A stretch of 64,000 nucleotides of DNA from Clostridiales bacterium. GTDB lineage: Bacteria > Bacillota > Clostridia > Christensenellales > Borkfalkiaceae. Of this stretch, positions 24,117 to 32,543 are shown one piece after another. A program made the translations under genes and the position numbers. Location of the stretch: assembly GCA_015055805.1 (NCBI GenBank), contig SVHN01000002.1:1-64000 (forward strand), written 5' to 3'. The stretch's first letter is position 1; each line of letters begins with the position of its first letter. The notes under the pieces are model-generated. The model was not told where the DNA came from. It made no database searches and worked only from the letters and a program-made list of their open reading frames with translations.

Positions 24117-25517
24117 TTATTCAGCTTTTTCTTCTTCAGCAGCGGGAGCTTCTTCAGCAGCAGGTGCTTCTTCAACTTTGCCTGCTTTCTTTGCTAATTT
24201 CTTCTCCATTTTAAGTCTCTGCTTTTCAGCTTCTTCAGCAGCCTTTGCTTCTTCCTCAGCTAATTTCTGAGCAGCAGCGGCAGCCTTGTCAGCTTCTTCC
24301 TGTTCACGCTTAGCCTGTAATTCTTCGATTACAGCCTTGTTTTCTTCGCTACGAGCGAGAATAGTGATTTCAGTATCTTTATCGAAGAGATGGCAATGGT
24401 CAACGTCAATAGCTACTTTAACAATGTTACCTGCTTTGGTTGCAGAACGTGAGTCAACCTTTGCGATAAGGTTGCTTACGTCGTCTGCGATACTCTTAAG
24501 GTCTTCACCTTCAGAATATTCAGAACTGGTCTTGCAGTAAAGCAAGGTTTCCGGTCCGAGTTGTTCAACAACGTCAACTTTAACTTCGATAATCTGCTTC
24601 TTAGCGTCTTCTACCCAGTCAGCATCGTCGTGGATATCTTCGGGACGAACACCTAACACGATTTCTTTATCGGTGTTGAGATATTTGTCCATATTGCAGA
24701 TAAGTTTAATCTTGTCCTTGGGAAGTTCAATCTTATCCTTACCGAATTCAACGTAAACCTTGGTCTTCGTGCCGGTGAGTTTACCGGTGAAGAAGTTCAT
24801 CTGAGGCGTTCCGATAAAGCCTGCAACGAACTGGTTAACGGGGTAATCGTAAAGATTGATAGGCGTATCAACCTGCTGCATAAAGCCGTCCTTCATAACT
24901 ACGATTCTCGTACCCATGGTCATAGCTTCAACCTGGTCGTGAGTAACGTAAATAAAGGTGGTAGCAAGTCTGTTATGGAGCTTGGTTATCTCGGTTCTCA
25001 TTTGTGAACGGAGCTTAGCGTCCAAGTTAGATAGCGGTTCGTCGAGAAGGAATACCTTCGGTTCACGAACGATTGCACGACCTAGTGCAACACGCTGTCT
25101 TTGACCACCAGAAAGAGCCTTCGGCTTTCTGGAAAGATACATTTCAATACCGAGAATTCTTGCAGCCTCTCTAACTCTCTGATCGATTTCGGGCTTCGGA
25201 ACTTTTCTGAGTTTAAGACCGAACGCCATGTTGTCGTAAACGGTCATGTGAGGATAAAGCGCGTAGTTCTGGAAAACCATCGCGATATCTCTGTCCTTAG
25301 GTGCGGTGTTGTTAACGAGTACACCGTCAATGTAAAGTTCACCGGAAGAGATTTCCTCTAAGCCTGCGATCATACGAAGAGTGGTTGATTTACCGCAGCC
25401 AGAAGGTCCAACGAATACGATAAACTCTTTGTCCTCGATGTCAAGGTTAAAGTCCGTAACGGCGGTTACGCCTGACGGATAAACCTTATAGATGTTTTTG
25501 AGATTCAAACTTGACAT
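24117..25517 (-). CDS. Sugar-type ABC transporter ATPase (UgpC/MsmK class) with acidic-basic tail
   Basis: Protein of 466 residues. The ATPase core has Walker [11 protein letters not shown], signature [14 protein letters not shown], Walker [14 protein letters not shown] and the switch His in [10 protein letters not shown]. An OB-type regulatory domain follows (about 240-375), as in MalK/MsmK, which energise CUT1 sugar importers. After residue 385 comes about 80 residues of Glu/Ala/Lys-rich sequence likely to form a helix or coiled coil, absent from typical members. No permease or binding protein is nearby, so it is probably a shared ATPase serving several importers. Confidence 0.9.
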   Translation of the reverse strand: MSSLNLKNIYKVYPSGVTAVTDFNLDIEDKEFIVFVGPSGCGKSTTLRMIAGLEEISSGELYIDGVLVNNTAPKDRDIAMVFQNYALYPHMTVYDNMAFGLKLRKVPKPEIDQRVREAARILGIEMYLSRKPKALSGGQRQRVALGRAIVREPKVFLLDEPLSNLDAKLRSQMRTEITKLHNRLATTFIYVTHDQVEAMTMGTRIVVMKDGFMQQVDTPINLYDYPVNQFVAGFIGTPQMNFFTGKLTGTKTKVYVEFGKDKIELPKDKIKLICNMDKYLNTDKEIVLGVRPEDIHDDADWVEDAKKQIIEVKVDVVEQLGPETLLYCKTSSEYSEGEDLKSIADDVSNLIAKVDSRSATKAGNIVKVAIDVDHCHLFDKDTEITILARSEENKAVIEELQAKREQEEADKAAAAAQKLAEEEAKAAEEAEKQRLKMEKKLAKKAGKVEEAPAAEEAPAAEEEKAE

Positions 25518-25641
25518 AATTTTCCTCCATAGTCGGTTCTTACCGACTTTTGTTTTCTATTATATTTTACTGCTTTTCAGGTTTTTTTACAACGGCATTT
25601 TTTATAAATAATACGGCTATTTATATACAATTTGCACAAAT

Positions 25642-26217
25642 CTAATCCAGTTCGTCCAAAGTTAGTTCGTATGCTGGCGCAAATTCTTTCAAATAATAGG
25701 CAACCGCTGGGTTTTTAACGGCTTTAAGTTCTGCGCCGATAGAAGTTTTTGCCTTTTTAAACTCTGAATTTCCAGCCTTTACTTCTTCCACACACTTAAA
25801 GTAAGCGGCTAGTCTATCGGCATATTTTACAAGTTTATATTCTTCACTATCTTCGTCGGGCAAAACGTACTCTTTGTATTCGTCTTGTAATTCTTCTGGC
25901 AGCATTCCCAAAAGGCGAACGGACGCGTTCTTTTCTAAATCTTTATACGCCGTCTTTATCTCAGGATTAAAGTATTTTATGGGCGTGGGTAAATCCCCTG
26001 TTATAACTTCGCCAACTTCGTGGTATTGCGCAAGCAATACGACTTTATTCACGTCGATATTACCGCCGTATATTTTATTGTTTATAAGTGCTAAGGCGTG
26101 GGCTATTACCGCGACCTGCTGACTGTGTTCCATAATGTTTTCTGAACGCACCGAGCGCATAAGCGACCAACGCTTAATGTATTTCATACGATTTAAAAAA
26201 GCAAAGAATTTAAACAT
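25642..26217 (-). CDS. HD-domain 5'-deoxynucleotidase, YfbR-like
   Basis: Protein of 191 residues with the HD signature: MEHSQQVAVIAHAL (His), QYHEVGEVITGDLPTP (His-Glu/Asp pair) and KYADRLAAYFKC near residue 130. The N-terminal KYIKRWSLMRSVRSENIMEHS is nearly the YfbR consensus. YfbR removes phosphate from deoxynucleoside 5'-monophosphates. Divergent from the TPP-riboswitch thiT transcript, with no visible link to it. Confidence 0.88.
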   Translation of the reverse strand: MFKFFAFLNRMKYIKRWSLMRSVRSENIMEHSQQVAVIAHALALINNKIYGGNIDVNKVVLLAQYHEVGEVITGDLPTPIKYFNPEIKTAYKDLEKNASVRLLGMLPEELQDEYKEYVLPDEDSEEYKLVKYADRLAAYFKCVEEVKAGNSEFKKAKTSIGAELKAVKNPAVAYYLKEFAPAYELTLDELD

Positions 26218-26294
26218 TATATATATGCTCCTTTTTTTGTAATTTTTTACGCAAAACTTTTTTGTTGGAAATACATTTTACCACAATATTTTGC

Positions 26295-26323
26295 TTGACG
26301 CAATAAAATAAATGTGATATTAT
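26295..26323 (+). promoter_or_regulatory. Promoter of the thiT transcript
   Basis: TTGACG at 26295-26300, 17-base spacer and TATTAT at 26318-26323. Transcription would start near 26330, just before the TPP aptamer. Confidence 0.75.
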
Positions 26324-26349
26324 TTGGATAATAAAAATTTAATTATTCG

Positions 26350-26420
26350 CTATGGGTGCCGTTTTGGCTGAGATTACACCATTGAATCCGCAAGGTAATG
26401 CTTGAAGGAAAGTGCAAACT
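26350..26420 (+). promoter_or_regulatory. TPP riboswitch (thi-box)
   Basis: The conserved boxes GGGTGCC, GGCTGAGATTACACC and the later GGTAATGCTTGAAGGAAAGTG are present in order. The aptamer lies between the promoter at 26295-26323 and a terminator hairpin at 26434-26464, upstream of thiT, so thiamine pyrophosphate should switch off thiamine uptake by premature termination. TATTCGCTAT at 26344-26353 is the exact reverse complement of ATAGCGAATA at 26471-26480, just before the thiT ribosome binding site. Confidence 0.92.
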
Positions 26421-26433
26421 TTTTAGTCTTTAT

Positions 26434-26464
26434 AACCGTACCCGTTATCGGGTGCGGTTTTTGT
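26434..26464 (+). terminator. TPP riboswitch terminator
   Basis: AACCGTACCCG pairs with CGGGTGCGGTT around a TTAT loop, followed by TTTTT. It lies between the aptamer and the start codon and fits a transcription attenuator. Confidence 0.85.
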
Positions 26465-26492
26465 CATTATATAGCGAATAGAAGGAGGCAAA

Positions 26493-27659
26493 ATGCTTTT
26501 TAACTTACTCTCGTCCGCATATCTTTCGGACACACTTGAACCGATTGCCAAATGGCTGACAATCGGGATAGTCGCAGCAATACTTATCGGTTATCTTATA
26601 ACCTTTTTGGTTAACAAAGACTTATCGAAAGTATTCATCAAAAAGTCAGCGATAGGCTTTATTTTCTACGCTTTGGCTTTGGGAATTTTCTTGCTTATAT
26701 TAGAAATCTCAAAGAAGTTTGACGTAGCGTACCTAGAGGAAAACTGGGTTAGTCTTGACGTTATAAAATACGTTCTCGTTCCCTTGCTTGTAACCCTATC
26801 CGTTGCGCTAGTTGGTGGAATAACGCTATTCGTTCTCGTCAAAAATCAATCGCCACTCACCAAAAAAGTAACCGCTATATTCGGTTTGATTTTGGTAGTT
26901 TGCCTAATCGTTACCCTCGTTTTAATCGGAATACATTTTTCAAACAATATTAATGGCGACGGATATTACACGGGCGAAGACGCAAACCTTAACCCAACCG
27001 CGCTATACGTCTTTGCAGGGGTTTTGATTGTTGCAACCGTTACAATCGCACTTTTCCTTGGCAGAAACGACAAAAAACCGTTTGATACGCATTGTATTGC
27101 CCTTGCTGGAATTTGCGCGTCTTTATCCTTTGCCCTATCCTATATTAAACTTTGGGATATGCCAACGGGCGGTTCGGTAACCTTAGTATCACTTCTTCCC
27201 GTAATGCTATTCTCTTATATTTACGGAACGAAAAAAGGACTTTTAGTCGGATTTTTGTACGGTGTTTTGCAAGCCGTTCAAGATCCATGGCTTATTCACC
27301 CCGCGCAGTTCTTGCTTGACTACCCGATAGCCTTTTCAATGGTATGCTTTGCAGGCGTTTTGACAGATTTAAAACTTCTCGACAAAGTACCGCAAGTTAA
27401 GTTCACGCTTTCCGCAATAATTGCAGGCGCGCTAAGATTCTTCTGCCACGTTTTATCGGGCGTATTTGCATTTGGTGCGTATGCTGTGGACGCAGGTGCA
27501 ACAAACTTCTGGGTTTACAGTTTGATATATAACTCTTACGTCTTTATTGACATTGCATTAGTTGTTGCCGCTGGCTGTATTCTTCTCTCGTCAAAAGCGT
27601 TTAATAGAGAGATTGAAAAACTCAACCCCGACAGTTTTTCTAAACAAGATATCGCATAA
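26493..27659 (+). CDS. thiT: Thiamine ECF transporter subunit ThiT with extra N-terminal membrane domain
   Basis: Membrane protein of 388 residues. The C-terminal 190 residues are ThiT, the thiamine-binding subunit of ECF importers, with the motifs MPTGGSVTLVSLLPVML and GLLVGFLYGVLQAVQDPWLIHPAQ followed by LDYPIAF. The first 195 residues form about five further hydrophobic helices with no family I recognise; ordinary ThiT has only about 190 residues in total. AGGAGG precedes the ATG. The TPP riboswitch upstream confirms the substrate. The ECF energizing module is encoded elsewhere. Confidence 0.9.
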   Translation: MLFNLLSSAYLSDTLEPIAKWLTIGIVAAILIGYLITFLVNKDLSKVFIKKSAIGFIFYALALGIFLLILEISKKFDVAYLEENWVSLDVIKYVLVPLLVTLSVALVGGITLFVLVKNQSPLTKKVTAIFGLILVVCLIVTLVLIGIHFSNNINGDGYYTGEDANLNPTALYVFAGVLIVATVTIALFLGRNDKKPFDTHCIALAGICASLSFALSYIKLWDMPTGGSVTLVSLLPVMLFSYIYGTKKGLLVGFLYGVLQAVQDPWLIHPAQFLLDYPIAFSMVCFAGVLTDLKLLDKVPQVKFTLSAIIAGALRFFCHVLSGVFAFGAYAVDAGATNFWVYSLIYNSYVFIDIALVVAAGCILLSSKAFNREIEKLNPDSFSKQDIA

Positions 27660-27672
27660 TATCTTCTTATAA

Positions 27673-27714
27673 CAAGACGGCTCGTTCCCAAAATAGGACG
27701 AGCCGTCTTTTTGC
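27673..27714. terminator. Bidirectional terminator between thiT and the C_GCAxxG_C_C gene
   Basis: AAGACGGCTCGT pairs perfectly with ACGAGCCGTCTT, flanked by T-runs on both strands, between two convergent genes. Confidence 0.9.
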
Positions 27715-27716
27715 TT

Positions 27717-28154
27717 TTATATTTGTTTTTGTAAATATTTAGCGGTTATATCCGCAGCAAGCACACAAAGGTCTGCGCACGGACGCTTTTTATAATATTG
27801 TTCGGTGCGTTTTTCAGGTACTGCCGACTTATCTTTCAGGGTTTCCCCGTCTAAAAGTTCAGAGCAGATTATCGAACCCACCGCATCTGAGAACTCTTTG
27901 CACGCCGCTTGTATAAGCGAATAGATTTTTAATTTATCTATTCCGTCCGATTTAAGATAACTTAAAACCATAGCCATACCCGACACAGCCCCGCAAACGT
28001 TTCTAAGTCTTGCTAATCCACCGCCGTGCCCTATGGATATCTTTTTCAATAAGGTTTCATCTAACCCCATTTCTTCCTTAAACGCCAAAACCACCGCTTG
28101 CGAACAGTTAAGTCCCGTCATAAAATTCTCTTTTGCAATCTCACCCTTAGTCAT
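27717..28154 (-). CDS. C_GCAxxG_C_C family putative redox protein
   Basis: Protein of 145 residues. The clustered Cys pattern is visible: NCSQAV, then NVCGAVSGM, then CADLCVLAADI near the C-terminus, giving the family name. Members are thought to be redox-active or metal-binding and often neighbour oxidoreductases; the function is not established. AGGAG precedes the ATG. The large non-coding repeat island lies directly upstream. Confidence 0.85.
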   Translation of the reverse strand: MTKGEIAKENFMTGLNCSQAVVLAFKEEMGLDETLLKKISIGHGGGLARLRNVCGAVSGMAMVLSYLKSDGIDKLKIYSLIQAACKEFSDAVGSIICSELLDGETLKDKSAVPEKRTEQYYKKRPCADLCVLAADITAKYLQKQI

Positions 28155-28252
28155 AGTAATCTCCTAAACGTTTATAAAAACATTTTACCACAAGCCTATC
28201 AATTTGTAAAATTTTTTTACAAAAAAATATAACGTCAAACCCAAACAGTAAA

Positions 28253-28380
28253 TTTAAATGGGTTAGATGCAAGTTATGCTAGGCTCGCGATGCGTTTGGG
28301 GTGAAATTGACCTTGTTGGTCATTGAAGTCCAAACGCAAAGCAGTAAACGACGCAGAACGCCGCATATAAACCATTTAAA
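28253..28380. repeat. Palindromic intergenic element, copy 3 (subtype B)
   Basis: Outer stem TTTAAATGG (28253-28261) pairs perfectly with CCATTTAAA (28372-28380). Inner stem TGCGTTTGG (28291-28299) pairs with CCAAACGCA (28330-28338); apical hairpin TGACC-loop-GGTCA is at 28308-28322. Compared with copy 2 (7287-7413), both stems have different sequences but identical position and perfect pairing. Confidence 0.8.
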
Positions 28381-28848
28381 AAATTCAAAAAGCAATAACT
28401 ACAAGTTACTGCTTCCTGCACGACTTTGACGTTGCCCCCTTGACCGACTAGTGCTCCGTAGCATAGCGGAGGAGAAGGAAGCAATATTCAGTTGTTACTC
28501 AAATAAATGAAAAAGCCTATAGAAATTCAAAAAGCAATAACTACAAGTTACTGCTTCCTGCACGACTTTGACGTTGCCCCCTTGACCGACTAGTGCTCCG
28601 TAGCATAGCGGAGGAGAAGGAAGCAATATTCAGTTGTTACTCAAATAAATGAAAAAGCCTATAGAAATTCAAAAAGCAATAACTACAAGTTACTGCTTCC
28701 TGCACGACTTTGACATTGCCCCCCTTGACCGACTAGTGCTCCGTAGCATAGCGGAGGAGAAGGAAGCAATATTCAGTTGTTACTCAAATAAATGAAAAAG
28801 CCCATAGAAATTCAAAAAGCAATAACTACAAGTTACTGCTTCCTGAAT
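28381..28848. repeat. Three tandem 142-143 bp repeats plus partial fourth copy
   Basis: Units start with AAATTCAAAAAGCAATAAC at 28381, 28523, 28665 and (partial) 28808. They are almost identical; the third unit has one extra C in its C-run and one G-to-A change. Each contains TGCTTCCT paired with AGGAAGCA and an inner CTCCG-TAGCATAG-CGGAG hairpin, so each can fold. A 48-codon frame is open only in unit 3 (28649-28795, beginning MKKPIEIQKAITTSYC) and is broken in the others by the missing C. There is no ribosome binding site at the usual distance. Confidence 0.9.
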
Positions 28849-29063
28849 AATATATGATAAGGGGGAAAATGATGAGCTTTTTTTCGTGCCGAGTAGGTTT
28901 CCCTTTCGACAATGATATCTTACTACTTTCGACAAAGTTTGTAAAGCGTTTTACCACCGTTTTTTAATTTTTTATGAAAATTTTTCACACAATTTTTACC
29001 ATATAGACTATTTTTGTTATAAATTAACATTTTTTGTTATTAAGCACCAGTTTTGTGTTAAAA
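28849..29063. other. AT-rich non-coding stretch with Spo0A boxes
   Basis: No gene seen. It holds a possible minus-strand promoter, TTTACA-17-TAAGAT at about 28922-28949, and two Spo0A-type boxes, described separately. The direction of that promoter is toward the tandem repeats. Confidence 0.45.
28905..28934 (-). promoter_or_regulatory. Tandem Spo0A boxes
   Basis: On the minus strand the 0A-box core TGTCGAA occurs at 28934-28928 and again at 28911-28905, 23 bases apart, in the same orientation. One lies in the spacer of a possible promoter (TTTACA-17-TAAGAT) and the other just downstream of its start, an arrangement like repressed Spo0A targets such as abrB. Binding is inferred from the match only. 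Confidence 0.5.
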
Positions 29064-29096
29064 TAAAACCGCTAGACTAAAATCAAGCGGTTTTTC
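29064..29096 (-). terminator. Terminator after nagB
   Basis: AAAACCGCT and AGCGGTTTT are paired around a short loop, with a T-run on the minus strand, just past the nagB stop codon. Confidence 0.8.
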
Positions 29097-29112
29097 TTGT
29101 TGGCGTATATTA

Positions 29113-29865
29113 TTAATTAAATTTTTTTATTAATTCAGGCGTAAGCATTGATGCTGAGTCGGGATCGCAGTAAACGGTGCAATCGTCGTGGTTTTTCATA
29201 AGCGTTGCGGGAACGTCTACGGAAAGTTCTGAGTTTAAGGTGTTAAAGATTGCCTCTGCTTTTACCTTATAGGGAACGACGGATATTATGTGCTTACAAG
29301 CCATAATTCTTGAACACGTCATACTAATTGCTTGTTTATAAGTTTCTTCAACCGATTTAAACCAGCCTTCGCCGATTTGCTGTTGCAAGCATCTGGGCGC
29401 AAGAGTTACTACCTTATAAAATCTTTGGTCGTCAAAATCCGCAGGTGGATCGTTAAACGCGATATGCGCGTTTTCACCGATACCGATAAGACCAACGTCA
29501 ACGGGGCACTCGGAAAGAAGTGCCGTAAGGCGCGCAATAGTTTCTTCGGGATTGTCTTCGCCGTTTATAAGGTTGGCTTTCTTTAGAGGAACTTTGCTTA
29601 CAAAACGTTCGGTTAAATATTTATTAAAGCTTGCCGGGTGGTCTTTGGAAATTCCAACGTATTCGTCAAGGTGGAACATTTCAACCTTTGACCAGTCGAT
29701 ATCTTCTTTGATAAATTCTTCAAAGAAAGGGAACTGCGACGCGCCCGTCGACAGAAGAATACGCGCGTAACCTTTTTCTGCAATCGCTGCATTTATAAGT
29801 TTTGCAGCGTGATCGGCAGATGCCTTACCTAGTTCTTTAGTGTCTTTTGAGATAATAAGTTTCAT
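29113..29865 (-). CDS. nagB: Glucosamine-6-phosphate deaminase
   Basis: Protein of 250 residues that converts glucosamine-6-phosphate to fructose-6-phosphate and ammonia. The motif FHLDEYVGISKDHPASF holds the catalytic Asp, and GIGENAHIAFNDPPADF the catalytic His. The start overlaps nagA by 4 bases. Last gene of a three-gene operon ending at the terminator near 29064. Confidence 0.96.
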   Translation of the reverse strand: MKLIISKDTKELGKASADHAAKLINAAIAEKGYARILLSTGASQFPFFEEFIKEDIDWSKVEMFHLDEYVGISKDHPASFNKYLTERFVSKVPLKKANLINGEDNPEETIARLTALLSECPVDVGLIGIGENAHIAFNDPPADFDDQRFYKVVTLAPRCLQQQIGEGWFKSVEETYKQAISMTCSRIMACKHIISVVPYKVKAEAIFNTLNSELSVDVPATLMKNHDDCTVYCDPDSASMLTPELIKKFN

Positions 29866-31025
29866 TTAATTTCTATTCCTTTATATATTATTTTTTCTAT
29901 TTCACAGTTTTCGTCTATCAAAAGTAGGTCGGCTAGTTTTCCTTCCCTTATCTCACCCCTATCGGTAAAATTCATAATCTTTGCCGGATTATAAGACGCC
30001 ATTTTTGACAGAGCCACAAAGTCGTTACCGACGGCTTTAGCCATAGTTTTATAAATCTTATCGAAAGTTGAAGTGCTACCTGCAAACGCTTGCCCGTCGG
30101 CGGTAAACGCCACACCGTCTTTTATGATAATGGGCATAGGATCTTCTTTCGTGCCTATAAACGACTTAGTGCCGTCTTTAAAGCCACAACCCCTAGTCGC
30201 GTCGGTTATTAAGGATATCTTATCCGCGCCCTTTAATTTATAAATAAGTTTAAGTAAACTTTGCGGTAAGTGTTTGCCGTCTGCAATTATCTCAACGTTC
30301 ATATCGTCAAGATAATATCCAGCCTCAACCGCGCCTGCAACCCTATACGCGTTTATTCTGGTCACGCCTTTCATGCCCGAATAAAAATGTGTAAGCAGCG
30401 TATAGCCGTTCTCGTTTGCTTTTACGATCGTGTCAAAATCGGCGTCGGTATGCCCAGCCGAAACGACTATATTAAGTTCTTTGCCCTTTCTGCCAAACTG
30501 CATTTCTTCGTCGATTTCAGGGGCAGCCGAAACCCTTAACAAAAACGGATACTTTTTCTTTAATTCTTCAAGGTCTTTCGCGTTCGGTTTTTTCATAAAC
30601 GAAGGGTCTTGCGCACCGCTTTGCGCAGGTGAAAACCAAGGTCCTTCCATATGAACGCCGACCAAAACGCCGTCGGGATTAAAACTTAAATACTCGGAAA
30701 AAGTCTTTAAACTGTTTTCTATTATTTCCCACTTTGCCGTAAGAGTTGTCGCAACCATCGTCGTCGTGCCGTGCGAAAGATAGAACTTTTCTAGTTCTTC
30801 CATTTCTTTTGCCGTACAGTCGGTAAAGTCTAGTCCTTTTGCGCCGTGACAATGCATATCGATAAACCCTGGGATAAGGTATTTACCCTGTCCGTCGATT
30901 TCTCTTTCGCTACTTATCGCGCTATCGGAAACTTTACTTATTATTTTTCCGTCGATTTCTACCGCGCCGCCGTAAATAATCTTGTCGGCAGTTACTACGT
31001 TTACGTTGTTGATAACAAATTTCAT
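29862..31025 (-). CDS. nagA: N-acetylglucosamine-6-phosphate deacetylase
   Basis: Amidohydrolase of 387 residues. Metal ligands are in IDMHCHGAKGLDFTD and VHMEGPWFSPAQSGAQ; later His residues lie in VVSAGHTDAD and LTHFYSGMKG, and the catalytic Asp in LITDATRGCG. It removes acetyl from GlcNAc-6-phosphate and hands the product to NagB, whose gene it overlaps. It also overlaps the preceding oxidoreductase gene by one base. Confidence 0.96.
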   Translation of the reverse strand: MKFVINNVNVVTADKIIYGGAVEIDGKIISKVSDSAISSEREIDGQGKYLIPGFIDMHCHGAKGLDFTDCTAKEMEELEKFYLSHGTTTMVATTLTAKWEIIENSLKTFSEYLSFNPDGVLVGVHMEGPWFSPAQSGAQDPSFMKKPNAKDLEELKKKYPFLLRVSAAPEIDEEMQFGRKGKELNIVVSAGHTDADFDTIVKANENGYTLLTHFYSGMKGVTRINAYRVAGAVEAGYYLDDMNVEIIADGKHLPQSLLKLIYKLKGADKISLITDATRGCGFKDGTKSFIGTKEDPMPIIIKDGVAFTADGQAFAGSTSTFDKIYKTMAKAVGNDFVALSKMASYNPAKIMNFTDRGEIREGKLADLLLIDENCEIEKIIYKGIEIK

Positions 31026-32239
31026 TATTTTACACTTTCAAGGAATTCTGTTAATTCTATCCTTTTTCCTTCCTTTATACTTTCAACGGCTGCAATACCT
31101 ATCATGGCAGACTTAATGCCGTCGTAACTCGTTGAACATTGTCCCAAGGGGTCGGGTCTATCAGCAAAAAACATATCGAGCATTCTGTCGTCACCGCCGT
31201 TATGCATACCCCTAGTTTTGGGACATCTTATAGTATGAGTACTATTATCGTCAAGGAACGCGGTGATTTCTTCGTAGTCGTTTTTGAGATAATCAAAGTG
31301 GCTCATTTCCACTCTTCCCTTTGTTCCCGTGATGTTTATTCTAAACCCTTCGTTCGGGCTAAACATGTGTAGCGAATAAGACATTATCGCGCCTTTTTTA
31401 TACTTAACGGATACGCTCATATTGTCGTAAATATCGGTGTCGGGCTTAAATACGCAATGGTCACGCTGATATCCGTCAACCTTTTCTGGTCCGAAATATA
31501 AAAGTTTAATATCTTCCCTATCGTCTTCCAACCAGTCGAAACTCGTACAGGTTTCCTTAAACTTGCATTGCAAGCAACGTTCACCGTGTTCTCTGTCGTC
31601 GTTACCATAATATACTCTGTTACCTAGCGCGATTACCGATTCGGGATCGTCTTTTAATATCCAGTTGACAACGTCAAAGTGGTGGGTAGATTTATGAACG
31701 AGCATACTGCCACTCATTTCCATAAACCTATGCCAACGCTTAAAGTAGTCGCCTCCGTGAGTATACGGTAAATGATAATCGTAGTTTATTGACAAAGGCG
31801 TACCGATAATCCCCGAATCAACAACTTGTTTCAACTGAACGAAGAAGGGAATAAATCTGCAATTAAAGGTTATGGTAACCTTTTTGCCGCTTTTCTTTTC
31901 CGCCTCGCGAATAGCCAAGCAGTTTTCGCGAGTGGTGGTTAAGGGTTTTTCGGTATAAACGTCAACGCCTGCGTTCAACGCTTTTATTATATATTTATGG
32001 TGATATCCGTCAGGAGTAGTTACGAGCGCAGCGTCAGGCTTTAACTCTTCAAGCATTTTATCGAAGTCGTCGTAATACTTCATATCCTTGTCGATAGTAT
32101 CGATATAAATCTTAGCACGCTCATAGTTAGGGTCGCATACGCCGACTATTTTACAACGGTCTGAAAATCTATCTCTAATAGTTTTTGCAAACATGTGATA
32201 GCATCTAAACCCTGCGCCAACAATTACCATTCTTTTCAT
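31025..32239 (-). CDS. Gfo/Idh/MocA family oxidoreductase
   Basis: Protein of 404 residues. The N-terminal Rossmann domain begins MVIVGAGFRCYHMF and has the family motif TEKPLTTTRENC; the C-terminal half is the Gfo/Idh/MocA substrate domain. A Cys-rich loop GERCLQCKFKETC near residue 215 may bind a metal, as in some members of this family. First gene of the operon with nagA and nagB, so the substrate is probably an amino sugar or a derivative feeding N-acetylglucosamine breakdown. AGAGGTG precedes the ATG. Confidence 0.85.
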   Translation of the reverse strand: MKRMVIVGAGFRCYHMFAKTIRDRFSDRCKIVGVCDPNYERAKIYIDTIDKDMKYYDDFDKMLEELKPDAALVTTPDGYHHKYIIKALNAGVDVYTEKPLTTTRENCLAIREAEKKSGKKVTITFNCRFIPFFVQLKQVVDSGIIGTPLSINYDYHLPYTHGGDYFKRWHRFMEMSGSMLVHKSTHHFDVVNWILKDDPESVIALGNRVYYGNDDREHGERCLQCKFKETCTSFDWLEDDREDIKLLYFGPEKVDGYQRDHCVFKPDTDIYDNMSVSVKYKKGAIMSYSLHMFSPNEGFRINITGTKGRVEMSHFDYLKNDYEEITAFLDDNSTHTIRCPKTRGMHNGGDDRMLDMFFADRPDPLGQCSTSYDGIKSAMIGIAAVESIKEGKRIELTEFLESVK

Positions 32240-32351
32240 AACACACCTCTTAAAGTTTGTTTTTATTTGCCAACATTATACACCAAACTTTTAGAGATTT
32301 TTATATGTAATATTACACAATGTATTAATTTTTACATAAATCGTAAATACT

Positions 32352-32401
32352 TTTTAAGACGGAAAATCCTAGATCGTCTATTCAGGTTGTCCGTCTTAAA
32401 A
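32352..32401. repeat. 50-bp inverted repeat
   Basis: TTTTAAGACGG (32352-32362) pairs perfectly with CCGTCTTAAAA (32391-32401) around a 28-base loop. It lies 110 bases upstream of the oxidoreductase start and next to palindromic element copy 4. It shares the TTTTAA outer sequence with that element and could be a short relative, an operator or a simple hairpin. The rest of the gap (32240-32351) shows nothing. Confidence 0.6.
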
Positions 32402-32417
32402 CAACTACTTGGTTACG

Positions 32418-32543
32418 TTTTAAGGGGTTATATACGAGCAAGAGCAGGAAAACTAGGATTTCAGAAGTGCGTGTACTGAGCGTACACAATCAAGGAAATC
32501 CGACGTTTGACAAACTTTTGCGACGTATATAGCCCCTTAAAAA
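32418..32543. repeat. Palindromic intergenic element, copy 4 (subtype A)
   Basis: Outer arms of 17 bases (from TTTTAAGGGG at 32418, and its complement ending at 32543) match at 16 positions. Inner GGATTTC (32456-32462) pairs with GAAATCC (32495-32501), enclosing GTGTAC-TGAGC-GTACAC (32471-32487). The right arm ends one base before the stop codon of tex, the same placement as copy 2 at the MurF-like gene. Confidence 0.8.

Noticed and set aside
28381-28848. CRISPR array
   Set aside because: The repeats are 142-143 bp, directly adjacent and without variable spacers; there are no cas genes.
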